Made by a program: the position numbers and the translations under genes. From Ifrita kowaldi (lineage: Eukaryota > Chordata > Aves > Passeriformes > Cinclosomatidae), in contig VZRS01012053.1 of the NCBI GenBank assembly GCA_013398055.1, positions 62,001-126,000 of the forward strand: a DNA stretch of 64,000 nt, read 5' to 3'. This document shows, one piece after another, positions 1 through 12,334 of the stretch; position 1 is the first letter of the stretch, and each line of letters starts with the position of its first letter. Under the pieces are notes generated by a model, which did no database searches, had not been told where the DNA came from, and saw nothing but the letters and a program-made list of their open reading frames with translations.

Positions 1-3000
1 TAAATGCATGATAAACCTGAAAAGAAATGCTTCAGGTACTTTAAAGTGAAGGGAATACATCTAGGTATCTACTTTAGTTCATTGCTTTATCAGCTCCCCT
101 ATAATTCTGCTGAAAACAATGCATAGGTCATTAAACATTATCTAAATTTTTTATTATTGTAGATGACATGTACTTTTTAAGGTTTATATTTTTTTTGTAC
201 TCAGCAATGCTAAGTGTAAATGTGTGCAACAGTGATGTTCTGTATCTGTTGAAATATTAGAGAGGTGGAAAGACACTCTGTGATGTAAGTCTGTATTATG
301 TATTCTGAAATAAATTGATAGACATTTTCCATTTCCTTCCAGGATGATCTACATCTTCTGTTGTATTGTTAAGATGAACTTTATGGTGATGATTCCTTTG
401 ATGAAGCTGAGCCTTGGAGACAATTTTGGTCCAGCTGCATTTGTTCATGACAACAAAATAATTTTGTTAATGTTAGCAATATGTAATAGACCAATATTTT
501 AGAGCAATAACTAAATTTCCTAATATGTCAGGCATCCACAGTTGAATTTTATAGGAACAGCAATTTCTATCATATCATTAATTCTCTATTTCTTCTCCAC
601 TTATTTTGGTTTTAGAACAAACTGTCTAAGAGCCTGGATACTAATTGAAAAATCTAAAGTTAAAAAATATATAATATTCAGTTTGCTTCTCTTATGAAGC
701 AACATGTTTAAAATGCAAATAAAATGCCTAACTGTTGACTTTAATTATGTCACTCTTTTGCTTATGGTTATTGACCCTAAAGGTCACTGTAGGCTACGAG
801 GCCGTAGAATGGGAAAGAAGTAACTATAGGGTGTATAGGGCCCATTTACCTATTGGATCTACTCAAATATTTTGTAATAACTTCTGAAGTTGTAAAAATA
901 GTTTTAACTTTTCTTTGGAAGAATGCCTATGCCTTTTAAGATTTTCATAATGCGTAATTGTCTGCATGTATCAGATGGATAATTTATTCAGAATGTGACA
1001 GGGACACTGCAAGGAACGGTTTTGAGTTCCTGCTCTGAGTTCTATAAAGGTATTTAAGGCCTAAAATATTCTGAGTTAATTATCCTTGCCAGCACAAAAG
1101 ACAGAATTTTCAAGTCTAAGGTAGTTTAGAACCATTCAAAATAAGAACAACTTAAATGTTTTCAACATAAGTTGTTGTGAGCTACACATGGACCGTGTTA
1201 CCCCCTTTATAAGTGGTCTGGTCAAATTCATTTTAACACCATCCAAATTTGGTATCTCGCTAAGGGGCAACACAGATTCTTTGTTATCCATAGATCTTGG
1301 TTTCCCTAGCATGAAACCCAGGACATGGGAGAGGTGATCTATACCTACATCTTTAAACTAACATAGGGCTCAGATGTCACTACAGAACGCATCAAACCCT
1401 TAGGGCTTGGGAGCATGCCATGGACTGGCTGCTAAGACATAACCTGTGTTTAGCAATTTCACTCAGAATCATTTATCTACAAATATTTCATGACCTTGAA
1501 CATGTTAAATGACAGGTCTCTTACAGATGACATTTGCTGAGAAAGAATAGCAAAGGTATTCAGTTTACTTGTTTTTTTAGGCTGGGCACAAAATAAATAG
1601 TCTTACCATTGTAAATGAGAACTGAGAACAAGAATTTTTGTACTCGTCCTCGTGTATCTGCCATTGCAGTGCTGATGGACACATTTATTTTTCTTAATCT
1701 TGATAATGGAAAAGGAGTCATGAGTCTATGTTACATGAAATTTGAAAATTTAGTTCTCACTGTAAAAAGATTTTGATATGGAATAGTGATTTAAAAACAG
1801 AGACTGTCTACCTTTGTATTTTCGTTGATGCAGTTTTCTTCAGGGCCTTAATTACTAAAAATTCCTGTGTTGATCATAGACTACCACTTCATTTGCTGAA
1901 AGCAGTGCATATTCTACTCAATAAAAAGATGCAATTAAATATGTCTGATTAGACAATGGTTACACTGCAATATATTAACAGTAATCTTCAATAAAATCCC
2001 CAGTTAACCTGTGAGAAATAAAAAGGTGAGATCATGAAAACGCATGACATTTATGAAGTTTCTTTGCAGGAAACTGTTTTCAAGGTATAGCAAAAGTAAT
2101 AATAATTTTTAAAAAATAGACAGTATGTCTTCACTTGTTCTTTCAGAAGTGAGACATCACACTTCCATAGTAGTTACTTCGAAAGGGCTGTGAAAAAGTA
2201 ATTAATGAATTTTGAGCACTTCACCCTTTGGGCCCAATTAAATTTTAGTGCTAGTTAATTAGCAGTTAAACTTATTTTGGTTCATTCATCTAAAAAGGGC
2301 CTTAAAGAAAAGAAAACTAGATCTCAAGATTAAAATTACTTCTAGCATACAAAAATAAATAATTATAATACATATAATAATAATGATAAGCAGAGAGAGA
2401 AGGGGGCAGATAAACCCTCATTAAGACAATTATCTTAAAGCACATTTTTAAAGGAGGGTGAAAAATAATTGCTCATTGTGCTAAACCTACGTTAATCTAA
2501 TGAACCATGCAGATTCCTGTAGTTTCTCAGTGGTAAAAGGATTTAGTATTAATCAGCTTCATTAAAAATTAATGAGGGGTAAATCAGCTGCTACTTAGTG
2601 TAATAGAAAATCATGCTAAATATTGTTTGTAAACTACACTACGCTCAGTATGGCTGCTTTGATGCAGTGCCAAAAATAGCACAAGCAAATTGCCAGATGT
2701 TGATAAACGAGTCCTTAACTTCCATTCAGAAGAAAGAAAGGAACTTTTCGGCTTTATACTTTCATCTGCTGTGTACAGAGCTAGTTTTAGTAACAGCATG
2801 CATGTGAAGTTTCCTTGACAGCAGCCCTCAGTGAAGGAAGGTCTTTGGTACTGCCATGGCCTACAGCTCTTGGACTTCTCTGACCTTGAGCAAGGTCATA
2901 GGAAAAGGAGAGATGTAGTACTGCCTAATTACGTCTTCCTGATTTCCTCTTTCTATGTGTGTTGCTATTTCCACGTCACTGGAGCTATTTGGTCTTCCAA

Positions 3001-3072
3001 GTCAGGGTAGAAGCTGCTAATCAGCATGGTAAATCTAAATTTGTACTGTCCTTGAATGATTACTTTTCATAC
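1..3072 (-). other. CDH19: CDH19 intron following the first coding exon (partial)
   Basis: The sequence left of the cadherin exon begins, on the minus strand, with a GTATGA donor at 3072-3067 and continues to the window edge. The next type II cadherin coding exon would be about 98 codons without a stop and encode the start of the first cadherin repeat. No frame of that length exists here, so that exon lies outside the window. The intron is AT-rich and shows no recognisable repeat. The part at about 2190-2580 is dense in TAATTA/ATTAAT cores and could be regulatory. Confidence 0.7.
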
Positions 3073-3270
3073 CTGTCCAATGTACAAAGGTTCCAGTGAA
3101 ATCTGCTCCTCAGTCACAAAAAGAGGCTCCCACAGCCAGCCACGTTTCACTCTTCGAACTGCTGTGGAAGACTGAACTGTGTTTTGAGCGCTGGAGTTCT
3201 GCAGGCTGAGAGAGCAAGGCCAAAGTTGAACCAATATCACCATGAGATGTAGAAATGCATAAAAATTCAT
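3073..3270 (-). CDS. CDH19: Type II classical cadherin, first coding exon, cadherin-19-like
   Basis: Calcium-dependent homophilic adhesion protein of the plasma membrane; in amniotes cadherin-19 marks neural-crest and Schwann-lineage cells (family knowledge). The exon encodes 66 residues in phase 0. Residues 1-22 are a signal peptide (MNFYAFLHLMVILVQLWPCS...). Residues 23-39 are an unusually short propeptide. RVKR at 40-43 is a furin-type site. The mature chain starts GWLWEPLFVTEE, keeping the Trp2 and Trp4 used for type II strand swapping. The exon ends PLYIGQ, the position where type II cadherin genes have this intron, at CAG|GTATGA. A pyrimidine-rich acceptor (TTTCTTTCACAG) puts the exon start at 3299, leaving 29 nt of 5' UTR before the ATG at 3270. 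The MN-Y...LWPC leader and very short propeptide favour CDH19 over CDH7 or CDH20. The paralogue assignment is from memory of the families, not a search. Confidence 0.88.
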
Positions 3271-3299
3271 GCTGAACCTTTCTTTCAATAAATCTTAAT

Positions 3300-3869
3300 C
3301 TGTGAAAGAAAAAAAAAAGAAAACTTTGACAAAGCATGACTTTTGTCTTTCTACTTTTATATAGTGATTCTGTGTTAATGTAACAGCTGATTTGCAGTGT
3401 TGAAAACCTCCTCCTGTCCCCAAAAGTAAAGATCTGAAGCAAAGTCTGCTTCTGATTAAGATAGACATTCTTTCAGAGTCTCTAACATGAAAGTCAAGTG
3501 CTTAACTTCTCTTTATGAATATCCTACACAGAGACTTTTTATGAAAAAAATAAAAGGAAAATAATCCTTCAATTAATTCATCTTTTAAATTAGGCTGGGT
3601 AATTGTATTGTGTAGCCTAGGAATAATTTCATTGGAATAATTGTATGTTTCTGCTTAGACAGGGCTCATTTTGAGCTGCAGTCACAGAACTGCCTGAAGG
3701 GTGAACATCTAGCCTTAGTAGCCCTGATGTCTGGCAGTTGAAATGGAGCGATGCAGATATTTTTTTAACCTCTTAGCCACTTTTCCGGCTCAGCAAAATG
3801 CCTGAAAAAATGCCAAAGGAGACAGGGTTCCATGAAGACGCAGCAAAAATTTGCAACTTTCTCCTTCCC
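3300..3869. other. 5' flank or 5' intron of CDH19
   Basis: On the minus strand this begins with a strong polypyrimidine acceptor at about 3300-3325, so the ATG-bearing exon is preceded by an intron and at least one non-coding 5' exon must lie further right. I could not locate that exon or a CDH19 promoter. The rest is AT-rich. The boundary with the CR1 copy to the right is unclear and CR1 similarity may start as early as about 3790. Confidence 0.5.
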
Positions 3870-5594
3870 AGCCAAACAGAGACATGGACAAGGCAGAGGT
3901 GTTTAACACAATCTTTGCCTGTGTCTTTGACATGGATGATGCACCAAGGAGTTCCCAGAGCCGTGAGCTGGAGGACCATGACTGAGACAATGAGCAAATC
4001 CCAGTTGACTCTGAAATTTTACAGGATCCGCTGCTCCAGCTGGATCCCTACAAATCTATAGGGCCTGATGGGATTCATCTGAGAATCCTCAAAGAGTTGC
4101 TGATGTCATTGCAAAACCTCTCTCAATGCTTTTTGAGTGGTCTTGGGAATACAGCGATGTCCCAGCTGAATGGAAGCTGGTGAATGTTGTCCCACTTTTC
4201 AAAGAGGGCAAGAATGAGAACTCCAGAGACTACGGGCTTGTCAGTCTCATTTCAGAGCCTCATAAAGTTATCAAGAATATTATTCTGGGAGGTATTGAAA
4301 AACACCTGGAGGACAGCACAGTAATTGGTCAAAACCAGCATGGCTTCATGAGAGGAAAGTACTGCTTATCAAATCTGACTTCCTTTTATGACATGGTATC
4401 TCACCTAGTTGATGAATGGAAGCCAGTTGATGTAATCTTTTTGGATTTCAGCAAAGCTTTCAATACTTTCTCTCACAGTACCCTTCTAGACAAAATTTTT
4501 GGCACACAGCTAGATAAACACATTACGAGTTGGGTAAGCAACTTCCTCACAGGCTGGGAACAAAGGGATACAGTGAATGGAGTGACACTAAACTGGGAAC
4601 CTGTCACTAGTGGTTTTCCACAGGGCTCCATCCTCTGCCCTGTATTCTTAAACATCTTTTTGACTTTCATGCCAGACTAGAAGGGATATTAAGCAAATAT
4701 GCAGATGATACAAAACTTGGAGGAGCCTTTGAAGGCAGGGAGGCTCTGCAGAGGCACCTCAAAAAATTAGGGGGCTAGGCAATCTCCATCTGTATAAAGT
4801 TCAACAAGGGAAAGTGATGGATTCTGCACTTGGGATGGGGCAACTGTGGATGTACACACTGGGGAATGAGAGGCTGGAAAGCAGTGCCACAGAAAGGGAC
4901 CTGGGAGTCCTGGCTGATGGCAAGGTGAATCTGAGTCAGCAGTGCCCTGGCAGCCAGGAGGGCCAACCCTGTCCTGGGGTGCATCAGGCTCAGCATTGTC
5001 AGCCAGGCAAGGGAGGGGATTGTCCCTCTCTGCTCTGCTCTGGGGCAGCCTCACCACGAGTGCTGGGGCAGGTTTGGGTGCCACAATATAGGAATGATAC
5101 TAAGCTATCTTAGAGCATCCAAAGGAGGGCCACGAGGATGAAGGGCTTTGAGGGGAAGCCATATGGGGAGTGGCTGAAGTCACTTGGTCTGTTCAGCCTG
5201 GAGAAGGAGGGACTGAGGGGAGACCTCATTGCAGTTACAATTTCCTCATGAGGGGAAAAAGAGGGGCAGGCACTGACCTATTCTCTGTGGTGACCAGTGA
5301 CAGGACCTGAGGAAATGGCCTGAAGTTGTGTCAGGGGAGGCTTGGATTGGATATTAGGGAAAGTTTTTTACCCACGGAGTGTTTGGACACTGGAACAGAC
5401 TCCCCAGGGAAAGGATCACAGCACCAAGCCCATAGACAGAGTTCAAGAAGCATTTGGACAGTGTTTTTGGGTACACGGTGGGACTCTTGGGGATGGTCCT
5501 GTGCAGGGCTAAAATTTGGACTCTGATTCTTGTGGGTTCCTTCCAACTCAGCATATTCTGGTTCTGTGATTCTGTGATTCTGTGATTCTATGAA
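3870..5594 (+). mobile_element. 5'-truncated CR1 LINE retrotransposon
   Basis: Chicken-repeat-1 non-LTR retrotransposon, plus orientation. It covers the distal part of ORF2 and the 3' end. Visible landmarks are the pre-RT text KAEVFNTIFA (from about 3890), SIGPDGIH (about 4058), the reverse-transcriptase body (4126-4680), YADDTKLGG (about 4698), the GLFSLEKE-type region (about 5190), and a 3' end of GGTTCCTTCCAACTCAGC followed by GATTCTGT repeats to about 5592. CR1 copies are normally 5'-truncated and lack a poly(A) tail, as here. The 5' limit is approximate. Confidence 0.93.
3887..4760 (+). pseudogene. CR1 ORF2 reverse transcriptase fragment, inactivated
   Basis: Reverse-transcriptase domain for target-primed insertion. 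The frame is broken by a TGA at 3982-3984 and by an apparent one-base loss near 4098 (KEL|ADVIAK shifts frame). It then runs open for about 184 codons from 4126. Motif A is readable as VIFLDFSKAFN, keeping the first catalytic Asp. The SGFPQGSILCPV block (motif B) follows. The frame is lost at LNIFLTFMPD-stop (4680), where the family has an NIFINDLD-type sequence. The YADD catalytic box survives further on in another frame. No function is expected. Confidence 0.92.
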
Positions 5595-6268
5595 TAGAAG
5601 TTGTCTTAACAGATTTTACTACCTCTGACATTATTGTCTGCAATTAAACTGACAAAGGGGAAATATATCTTGAAACTTGTAGGTTTCTGTAACTAGTTTC
5701 ATTTCCACTATGTATTCTTTCAGAAAATGAAGGCTTTTCACAAACTATAAGCTATTACTGACTTTTCAGTGATTTTTGGCGCAATGAAGGAAACTGAATT
5801 TTAAATATAATGCTATGCTCAGTTAAGAATAGCAGTCTTCTATAACACAAAAAAGAAAATTTTGAAAATACCTACTATAAACATTTCAAGCCTTAAACCC
5901 CCATTTAGCAATGGCACTAGCCATACTTTTCAAGACTTTATCATTGAAGAGTAACATTTCCTATGAAGGAGCAGTCTGGTTTATGAATTTGTGACATGCT
6001 AGCCAGTTTGAAAAACACACTGGAAAAAAACATTTGGATGCATTTACCTCAGACCAGAAAAATACATGTCTTTTAGCTGTCCAGGGTAAAATATGAATCT
6101 ATGCATTTTAAATTCACGATTTAAGTATTAACAATATAAATACCCATCCTTATCCCAAGGGAAATGCCATAATTGCTTAAAAAGACAGACAGATAATACA
6201 GAAAACTATTTATTTCCTTCCAGCAACTTTATATGATGTTCGACAACAGTTTGTTAAAATGCAATCTG

Positions 6269-6316
6269 CAGAGAGGAAGAGAGAGAGAGAGGGAGGGAGA
6301 GAGAGAGAGAAAGAAG
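6269..6316. repeat. (GA)n-rich purine microsatellite
   Basis: An imperfect run of GAGA with GGGA interruptions, about 48 bp. Polypurine on the plus strand. Confidence 0.9.
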
Positions 6317-6899
6317 TTCTAATAGTAAAGTCAAATAGAACCACAGAGATTAAAGTGTGCATTCCAATTTCTTCACATTTTGTGTTTTTTGACTGTAAAC
6401 TGTAACAGTGCAAGACAAGATTTGAATAGAATGAATGTGACTTGGGTACCCTCTTGTTTCAGTCTCCTGTAGAAAACTGCTTATTTTCCTATAACTACAA
6501 GAATAATATTTATGACATGGAAGAAAAGGCCAACAAAGCTCAACTTGGCTCTGAAATAATGCTTGAGTGAGGTTTAAAAGGCCTAAAGACCTTGGAGAGT
6601 CTCTATGCAACGGGTGTACTCAATGCTAAGCAGTAATCTGCAGACAAAGTAACCTTGAAAAGGAACACTCATTTTATTGCAGCACATACCAAAGGACAGA
6701 CAACTCAAACAACAAAAGCTGAACAGTCAAGGAGACCTTTCTGAGGAATCATAGAAAAATGTATTTCAATCACTGTTTATAGGTGGAGACAGGTGTTCAG
6801 TCTAGGCCATAGCAAATACTTCTGGCTAGGCTTTTGTTGTTGTTTTGGGTGCTTGTTCTGGCAGTGTTCACCTTATTCAACGAAATATCTCAGGCTTGT

Positions 6900-7160
6900 G
6901 GGGCAATATTTCATGCAGAATGAATGTCAAACAAACAGTTGTTATCAAACTCATCTGAAGACACTGTGTATAGACAACAACACAGCGCGGGTACAGAATA
7001 TGACGATGCTGGTCTGCTGTCGGCCGCCTTATTGCAATGTGCTCAGCAGCTGCATATGAACAGCATAACTCGTGCAATTAATATTTTGGAGCATTTTGGT
7101 GTCTCCTTTTTACTAATTTATGTTAATACCTTGTGTTACATGGAGCCAAGCATCACGTCT
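6900..7160. promoter_or_regulatory. Candidate conserved regulatory block
   Basis: A locally GC-balanced block with densely packed transcription-factor-like words: AACAAACAG (Sox/Fox-like), CAGCAGCTGC (E-box), TGCATATGAA (POU-like) and CAATTAAT (homeodomain-like). It is not similar to any repeat I know. Calling it regulatory is inference from motif density; conservation cannot be tested here. Confidence 0.3.
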
Positions 7161-10100
7161 TGGACAAACTGGGGCAAGTAAACATTTTTAGATTCTGATA
7201 TGTTGCACACGCTGTTTGTGTATAAAGACTTTAACTTGAAAATACAGAAGATAGGCAAATTCCTTTAAAAAACAAAGCTATTTAATGGAATTGAGATATA
7301 TCTGTATCTCTGTTTTTCTGTCCTCTGCTATATCAAACCTTCTCAATTTGCCTTTACTTTCAGGACCTTTCAAAGCCTATTTGCTTCCAACATCTTCCTA
7401 CTCATTTGGCATTGAGGCACTGCCTCCAGCCCCTGGCCAGCATGTGTTGCCATTTTTTATAATCCAATTGTTGTCTTGTGAAACAATCACCTTCTTTCTC
7501 TTCCACTGATTGTAGCTCAGTCTCAGAAGTGATTCTCATAAAATATCCAGAGACTAATTTCTTATTCCCTTATCTTTAAAAATCTGAATTTCAGTATTAC
7601 CTACTAAAAGGAAAAAGAAATAAAAAAGGGATCACAGTGTTGAAGATGATTCTGTGCTGAGACTGCTGCCTGCCACTGAGTCTGGTATTGTCTCATTATT
7701 CCCTTGTACTTTCCTGTCTTTCCCTATCCGTCAGTTGTCTCTTGTTTTACACTCATTTGTTATGGTCTCTGTAAATGAAATGACCTTGTACTCTGCGTTG
7801 TAATTATAGTATGCTGTAGAAGGGAGGATTAGTAAAAGCACTGAGCTTTTGGGCACTGTAGTAATATGCACAAATAGATAAATCTTGAATAGAATAGTTT
7901 CTCATTTTAAAAAAAGAAAGACAAATATTTTTTCAGAGATGAGCAAATGATCTATCACTAAAAATTTCCCACGGGGAACCATTGTTCTGCTCCTGTGTTT
8001 TGGGAAGTACGTCTCCACTCTCTCACATGCAGTGGCTTGCAATAATAAAGACTGATACTTAGAACAGAGTAATGAGAATATCTATTGCAGTTGTAATAAG
8101 TGGGCTACAGATTTTCAAGCTTTTTTTTTTTTGAGCAGGACCTTCCTTTCATATCAAATGAAAACCATGAGTTTCCTGTAGCTAGAACCAGATTTACCTT
8201 CTCAGAACAAAGTTGGTGAGTCCTTTATTAAGTTTGTTTTGGAATGTTCACCAAGTGGCTTCCTGTCTCCGTTTGAAACTGGATGTTATTTCAGGACTTG
8301 TGGTAGTCCGACTTGGTTCTGAGTTCCCTTTGTTTTAATTTTTTTTTCAATTATGACTGTGTAATTACATTACAATATAATATGTGCTACTGCCTGGCAT
8401 TGCAAGAAAAGCAATAGAAAGAAGCAGAGGTCTAAAAAATACTCTTCTGGGATACAATGATGTTATATATTTATTGGTGGAGAAAATAAAAGACTAAAGG
8501 TGGAGACAAACAGCTTTCCAAAGCATTAAAAAAAAATCCAAACAGCAGATTACAGTGCAGGTGATGAAAAATTCTGTTCCAGTTCTGTTAGTTGAAGAAT
8601 AAGGAACAACCAGCTTAATTTTCTAATAAACATCCCATAGTTTGATATAAGTAAAGCCTTCAGTTAGGAGGTAGCAAAACACTGAAATATGATAACAAAG
8701 GATGTGGTAGATACTCCTAAGATAGAGACCATCATGACCATCTCTTATATGTGCTTGATCCTATTTTCTGCACAATTTTGAAAGAGTGACTCCTGAGAAA
8801 AACAAATCTCTCTGTCCTTGAAAGTACTCAGCAGAAAAAAGAAAGCCAGACTGAAAGACATTCCTTTTGTGGAATTTGGTGTTGTCTTTGCTTGATTTAA
8901 TAGCATCAAGCAAACAACAAGAAGAATAATTAATGTAAGCCAATCTAGTTCATTAATATGCAGCTTCTGAAACATTTCTTATCTCAAGAACAGCCTTAAC
9001 ATGATGTTGTTTCAGTTGCAAGTCCTGTTTTATGCGTCGGTGTTATTATGATTGTAGTGAAATTTGTCTCCCTTGTATGTTGCTATCTTTAATTTTCACT
9101 TAATAGGATAAAGAAGAAAGTGTATGTGTAACTAACTCCTACAGATTACCATGTTATAAAAAGCTTAAAGTAATAGAAACCTTCCTATTTCTCCACTACA
9201 GACTTGCGCATTTGTACTATGTCTACTTGCTATTTGTCCGAATTCCATTTGAAGTGGTTGAATACTGAAGATCCTAGTGTATTATAGTGATATTGCTCTA
9301 TCTTTTTTTCCAGAAAGCACCAGATATGGACTCATTTTCATTGACTAGTTTAGGTCTTGCACAATATGGTAGACACTTAGACTATATTACTTCTGGAATT
9401 TTCAGAGAATTAATAATATATAATAACATATATCTCAATTATTTTAATTAATACGTAGGTTTTGTGGGTTTGCTTGTTTGGTTTTGGGTTTATAATCTTT
9501 ACAGAACAATGATAAAACCTTCTGGTGTGTGCAAAGTAGTGAGTTTAGTCCTATTCTTGCTACTTCTTAACATTGCTGAATTTCAGATAGAGTAGGATAA
9601 TAATTTTTACAGGTTTGGTGTGTTAAAGCTCTGCATTATTTTTCTCATTGATTTTACCTGTGATTTGGTCTTTTGCAACTGGTACCCAGATTTTTTTTTA
9701 AGTAAGTTTTCCATTCTTCATGTATTTTAACCATTTTCTTTGGAGATACTAGAAGAAGGTGTACTAAACTCCTAAGGAATAAATATGGCATATCTAACTC
9801 CAACTATGCTGGAAATCACTATTGTGATGGTAAAGTTTAACTAAGCTTATAAAAAAGCAGCAGTGAAGAGAAGGGACTAAAATTTACAAGAATTTAGTTT
9901 GCAATTTGAACTTAATTTTGCTAAATGCAATCACAGTTGCTGTTTACCATGCATACATATTGTGTGATTGATTGCTAGAGTAATTGATTTTTGTGACTGG
10001 GTAAAATTGACACCAGTTCTGCTGTAGCTCAAGGCACCTTTTCCATGAGCCTCTCAGCTTATATTTACCTGACTGAATTCTTTTTCTTTATGATTAGTCT

Positions 10101-12252
10101 AGTGTAGCTATTATTTTTTTGAATCCAAATATTTTAATTTAGTCTATTTTGACTTTCTGGTCTTTCACATATTTTTCTTTTTTTAAATAAATTTGGACTG
10201 CTACATCTAACAAGTATTCTGGATTTAATTATACTGTGGTTATCAAAACTAACATCTAAATACAGTATTCTCTTCAGTCTATTAATTAGAGATATATCAA
10301 CAATTGTCTTTCTAGTCTGCTGCACTACTAGCTACTTTAAAAGCTACTACTTAACCTTGAGAGGTGTTTTCTTTAATGCACTTCTTGATGTGACATTTGA
10401 CCAAATTATGTTGTCTGGTAGTGCATATTAACACAGTATGGCTGCATGTGTCTCCACCAGTCACTCAGAACTTCATTTACATGGAGAGCAATTACTAGAT
10501 GTTATGAATGTATTAAATTTTGCTTCATTCTAATTGGCACATTATTTTCTTCATTTTGCAAAAATACCATTGTGCCATTAGGGAAGGCCTTCAAACTATT
10601 ATATAGAATTAGCAGTGTAATTATCTGTCAGATATACATGGACAAAACAGATGAGAGAAGTGAATTTTTTAGTTGATTAGTACCTTTAAGGCTGTGGATT
10701 TTAATCAGTGTAGAGCAGACTCACTAGAAATCATGTCATTCATAGTGCTTTATATATATTAACACAATATATTAACACATCCCCTGTATTTTACTACAAT
10801 ATCTGTTGCACTGTACAAAAAGCCCAGATGACATCTTGGATGACAAAACCTGGAATCTTGAAACCATGACAAGCGGTAACTAGATTTCTGTCCATACTAG
10901 ACACTCAAAACATCTTTTGCAGCATCAGATTGTGACATTTATTTCTTGAAATTCTATGTCTTCCATTAAAAACCTATGACAACTCTAGGGAAAGGCAGCA
11001 GATTTGTTTAAAATGAGGGGAAAGGGGGCTAAGGTGAAGGATGAGATTTTCTGCAGTGACAAGAAAATGGGAGGTAGAGCTATTACTTGTTCAACCTACA
11101 GGTCAAAGGAGACAATATAAAGGATGTGGTGACATGCTGTATGTTCTACAACTTCACTCTGCAGTATCATTGGTAGCTCTCATTTCCTTGGTGGAAAATT
11201 CCCTATATTAATCACCAATAGACATGAGTAAACCAATACTGAGAAACAACTCTTTAAATAATTAAAGTCAGTGACTATTGGTGATATTTTATTCCGTTTG
11301 AACCTTGGCATATAAAACTGGCTTCACAATACCTATTTCCTGATGGCCACGAGCATATGAGATGATGTAACCAGTCTCTTGCCCTTTTCAACTCTGATCC
11401 ACCAGTATTTTGAGAACTGATTAATTGATTGCTGACCTGTAAGTTTTCTGAAGATATATGTAGCTGGGACCAGCTCAATATTTCTGTGTGTGGTGCAGCA
11501 TTCTTATGTTTGACTTAGGGGATTGCTGCCCCTCACTGCTGTGATTCTGTGAACAAAGATTCTCCTGATTATGGAAACATGAAATCATTATTTCACTTGC
11601 TGTTATCAATCATATAACATAGAGCTGGAAGCACAGCCTTAAATATTTCTGTCCTGTGCAAGGCAGGAGACCAGAGTCTTGCCATTGTAATTTCTTTGAG
11701 ATCCTTTTGAAAGAACCAGGAAAAGATGATCCAATCCACCTAAAAAGTCTCTGGGTACAACGAAAGTCGCCCACACCATTCCCACCAACGAAATAGAGTG
11801 TGTGTGTGTAAGGATAAACCGCTGTTGGGCAGGACTCTGTCAGACAGCTTTTGCTCTACAAAGGTGACCTTTGGTTAAGGTAAACACTGCATAGGAATTG
11901 AACCAAATGCAAGGCAATGTTTCTGTAAACTTCCTCTGTGAGTGTTTGTGTAACAAACAAATGATAAAACTAGTTTTTTAAGATAATACTAAAATTAAAT
12001 CTGCAACATCAGAAAGTAATAAAGTAATTAAGTGTTTCATTCGAAGTCTACTGACATCCCCCAAAGAGACCAGCAGGTATCACCAAGATCATCACACTGA
12101 CACACACACACACAGCTGCAGTGGATTTCTCCAGAGACAATTAAACCCTTGGGATTGTTCCTTGGTTGGTGCAGCATCTTGTCTTCTTCTGGAAGCATAG
12201 CTTTTCACATGTTATTAACAGAAGCATGAAGTTATTTAGTGAATACTTTCAT

Positions 12253-12334
12253 AGAAAAGACACACAGATATTCCCACTTCCCTGCTTTGTAGGGAGGAAA
12301 AATGAAGTAGGAGGAATATCTGTGTCTCTTGTCT
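12253..12334. other. Long imperfect stem-loop
   Basis: CAGATATTCC at 12265-12274 pairs perfectly with GGAATATCTG at 12313-12322. The stem extends outward by AGACAC (12258-12263) with TGTCT after a 2-nt bulge, then by TAGA/TCTA at the base. Inward, ACTTC pairs with GAAGT, and TCCCT...AGGGA forms a small inner hairpin. The overall size suits a microRNA-like precursor, but no known microRNA is recognised. It could also be a relic of a small inverted-repeat element. Confidence 0.5.

Larger units (their letters stand above)
5595..12252. other. Non-genic AT-rich stretch
   Basis: No exon chain, RNA gene or young transposon was recognised. It includes a purine microsatellite (6269-6316) and a possible conserved regulatory block (6900-7160). 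Open frames of 60-88 codons occur on both strands but lack bordering splice signals, homology or codon bias, and look like chance. Confidence 0.5.
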
